Shown here in pieces: positions 6,325 through 7,829 of a DNA stretch of 7,829 nt (positions are counted from its first letter, which is position 1; each line of letters opens with the position of its first letter). The notes under the pieces were generated by a model. It saw only the letters and a list, made by a program, of their open reading frames with translations. It was not told the origin of the DNA and did not search any database. The position numbers and the translations under genes were made by a program. The stretch is from contig VSMX01000102.1 of NCBI GenBank assembly GCA_009773975.1, positions 271 to 8,099 on the forward strand, written 5' to 3'. The stretch is from Desulfovibrio sp. GTDB taxonomy: Bacteria; Desulfobacterota; Desulfovibrionia; Desulfovibrionales; Desulfovibrionaceae.

Positions 6325-7670
6325 TTTTTCAAAATTGTCAGGGAACGTAAACGGTCAACAAATGTTACAGGCCTGTACAGATTACGTATTTCCATGCCGG
6401 GTGTAATTGAAGTTACAACCGCTTTTCCAACAACAAGACGCGCATCGTCATTGCCATTTTCCACAATCCGCAAACCCCAGACATTATGAAAAATGGCTGC
6501 TTCTCCATCGTATTTTCCCACATAAAGGCAAATATGCCCTTTCATCCCGACCAGACTTAAAAATGGAATACCATTGGTTAAAATTGCGTCCTGTTTTTCA
6601 GATTTGCTCAGGCCTGCAAGAGGGATAACCAGGCCGCGCCTGGCCTGCGCGGAAGAATTTCTGGGAAGCCAAATGCCGAAAGGCGTAAACAGGTCTCTGG
6701 TAAGGGCGGAACAATCCCTGTCTCCGAACATTCCACCCCAGCCATAGGGTTGCCGCATCATCACATTTCCGACATCGGCAACATTTTTGGGGGTCAGGAT
6801 AAAAGGCCAAACCACCGCCGACCCTGCCGGAATTATTATTTCAGCCTCACCGGCAAAACCGTCTGGCTTTTTATGCGGAACAAGAACTTTCATGCTTCCA
6901 TCATTATTGATTGAGCGATATGGAAGCAATGTGCCAATTCCAGCAGTGGAATCAGAATTGTTCAATCCCGTTCCTGCAAGCTTTATCTTGTCTCTTACGA
7001 GAGCAGCATAATTTCCGGAACGCCAGATGGACATGAAGTTTTGATCAACTTCCGCAAGATCTTTTGCATCAACCCAACCTCCGGCAACAGGGCATTCCAC
7101 ATAATACCAGCGCTTGTCCAATGTGGCGTGAACCAGCAGGACTGGCATACCGGGCGGTAAAAGCGAAGACTGAAAATAATCAAAAGGATTGGCTTTGGGG
7201 TCGGGAGTGGGCTCGGAAAAACGGTATTCATGAGTTGGTAATTCTCTTAAGTCGGTATTTCGCAAAGTTATGGCTGGAATAGCCATTGAAGGGAAAACCG
7301 AAAGATTTGCATTGTCTTTCATGGCTGTCCATTCATATTTTTGCCACTTTATATCGCCATGTTTATATCCACGAGGATGATTGAAAAGTGAAACAACTTC
7401 ATTTTTCCTTATGCTTGTTTTGCGCATTTGCCTGGGGCCAAAGTAAAGATTAATAAATTTCGCTGCCATTTGTTCCTGTTCAAGAGAAGTCAAAAGTCTC
7501 TTGTTGGGCCCTGTCAATTTGGCATATACTTCCAGATTTTGGGGGAATTTTTTTAAATCTTCAATTTGGCCTTGTGCTGTCGTTGCCGGAAATTTATTTT
7601 CAACATGCTTGCTGCATGCGCAAAGACCCAAAAAAAGAAAAGCATAAAGAAGGAAAAAACTCTTTTTCAT
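6321..7670 (-). CDS. Lipoprotein NlpC/P60 peptidoglycan endopeptidase with tandem SH3-like domains
   Basis: This is a cell-wall hydrolase expected to cut stem peptides of peptidoglycan, probably a gamma-D-Glu/diamino-acid bond, from the periplasmic face of a membrane. The chosen start at 7668-7670 gives 449 residues and a lipoprotein signal (MKKSFFLLYAFLFLGLCAC) with the lipidated Cys at 19; Ser20 favours outer-membrane sorting. The frame stays open to an ATG at 7806-7808, but that would bury the signal, and GGA at 7677-7679 lies six bases before the chosen ATG. Domains in order are an N-terminal helical cap (about 25-125), two bacterial SH3-like barrels (about 126-205 and 213-285; the first holds LPPGMPVLLVHATLDKRWYYVE) and the NlpC/P60 domain (295-445). 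Catalytic candidates are Cys320 in GDRDCSALTRD, His379 in MKGHICLYVG and His395 in FHNVWG. From memory, a protein of this architecture from Desulfovibrio vulgaris has a structural-genomics crystal structure. It is the first gene of a two-gene operon. Confidence 0.92.
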   Translation of the reverse strand: MKKSFFLLYAFLFLGLCACSKHVENKFPATTAQGQIEDLKKFPQNLEVYAKLTGPNKRLLTSLEQEQMAAKFINLYFGPRQMRKTSIRKNEVVSLFNHPRGYKHGDIKWQKYEWTAMKDNANLSVFPSMAIPAITLRNTDLRELPTHEYRFSEPTPDPKANPFDYFQSSLLPPGMPVLLVHATLDKRWYYVECPVAGGWVDAKDLAEVDQNFMSIWRSGNYAALVRDKIKLAGTGLNNSDSTAGIGTLLPYRSINNDGSMKVLVPHKKPDGFAGEAEIIIPAGSAVVWPFILTPKNVADVGNVMMRQPYGWGGMFGDRDCSALTRDLFTPFGIWLPRNSSAQARRGLVIPLAGLSKSEKQDAILTNGIPFLSLVGMKGHICLYVGKYDGEAAIFHNVWGLRIVENGNDDARLVVGKAVVTSITPGMEIRNLYRPVTFVDRLRSLTILKK

Positions 7671-7706
7671 ACGAATTCCATCTTGATTGTTTTGCAATCC
7701 AGCAAT

Positions 7707-7718
7707 ATTGATATCAAT
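7707..7718. repeat. 12-base perfect palindrome in the lipoprotein leader
   Basis: ATTGATATCAAT is a perfect palindrome lying 37 bases upstream of the lipoprotein start, downstream of its putative promoter. It could be an operator half-site pair, but in AT-rich DNA such a palindrome can arise by chance. Confidence 0.3.
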
Positions 7719-7772
7719 TAAGTTGGTAATTGGTAAAAAGATCTGGAGAAAGATTGAAATCCCGGATATTGG

Positions 7773-7801
7773 AAGATATTGAATAATAGCTTGATTTTCA
7801 A
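7773..7801 (-). promoter_or_regulatory. Possible sigma70-type promoter for the lipoprotein / RluD-CoaE operon
   Basis: On the minus strand TTGAAA (7796-7801) and TATCTT (7773-7778) are 17 bases apart and match the consensus at 5 and 4 of 6 positions. Transcription would begin near 7766, leaving a leader of about 95 bases that contains the palindrome at 7707-7718. No other clear promoter is seen before the operon. Confidence 0.35.
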
Positions 7802-7829
7802 ATTTCATGACAAGCCGAAAATATAATTC

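Noticed and set aside
601..7693. Shared 12-mer AAAACAATCAAG before the starts of the TAXI gene (601-612) and the lipoprotein gene (7682-7693), both minus strand
   Set aside because: A repeated 12-mer in about 7.8 kb of AT-rich DNA is expected by chance, and the flanks do not match.
1..7829. Defence island, CRISPR array, mobile element or tRNA/rRNA gene
   Set aside because: No spaced direct repeats, transposase or integrase motifs, terminal inverted repeats or tRNA-like cloverleaf were seen. The coding regions are metabolic, transport and envelope genes.

Overview
The window looks like ordinary chromosomal DNA from a moderately AT-rich Gram-negative bacterium. The best guess is a low-GC member of the Desulfovibrionaceae or wider Desulfovibrionales. 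This rests on gene content only: a TAXI-type TRAP solute-binding protein, a lipoprotein with tandem SH3-like domains and an NlpC/P60 domain of a kind known from Desulfovibrio, a pseudouridine synthase fused to dephospho-CoA kinase, and a eukaryote-type glycogen branching enzyme. No rRNA or other marker is present, so the taxonomic call is an inference.

Layout from left to right. (1) Positions 1-589, minus strand: the N-terminal 196 residues of a periplasmic TAXI/TRAP substrate-binding protein that runs off the left edge. (2) Positions 590-840: a very AT-rich divergent spacer with weak promoter-like sequences for both directions. (3) Positions 841-1560, plus strand: an unrecognised protein with one membrane segment near its C-terminus. 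(4) Positions 1646-3685, plus strand: a 1,4-alpha-glucan branching enzyme with all GH13 catalytic residues, followed by an intrinsic-terminator-like hairpin at 3706-3740. (5) Positions 3746-4747, plus strand: a glycosyltransferase-like protein of unknown function with a four-cysteine cluster and a histidine-rich segment. Its start codon lies six bases after the hairpin's T-run and has no Shine-Dalgarno sequence. (6) Positions 4756-6324, minus strand: a RluA/RluD-family pseudouridine synthase joined in frame to dephospho-CoA kinase (CoaE). (7) Positions 6321-7670, minus strand: an NlpC/P60 cell-wall hydrolase lipoprotein whose stop codon overlaps the start of the fusion gene (ATGA). A promoter-like pair lies upstream of it at 7773-7801.

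There are two transcriptional blocks. The plus-strand genes at 841, 1646 and 3746 point right and meet the two-gene minus-strand operon (lipoprotein, then RluD-CoaE) tail to tail at about 4750, with only 8 bases between stop codons. The genes do not form one pathway: they cover solute uptake, glycogen branching, a probable sugar transfer, rRNA modification plus CoA synthesis, and peptidoglycan turnover. I see no CRISPR array, transposon, phage gene, tRNA, rRNA or toxin-antitoxin pair, and no clear new multi-gene system. The items most worth a second look are the RluD-CoaE fusion and its overlap with the cell-wall hydrolase gene, the cysteine/histidine-rich glycosyltransferase-like protein, and the hairpin abutting its start codon.
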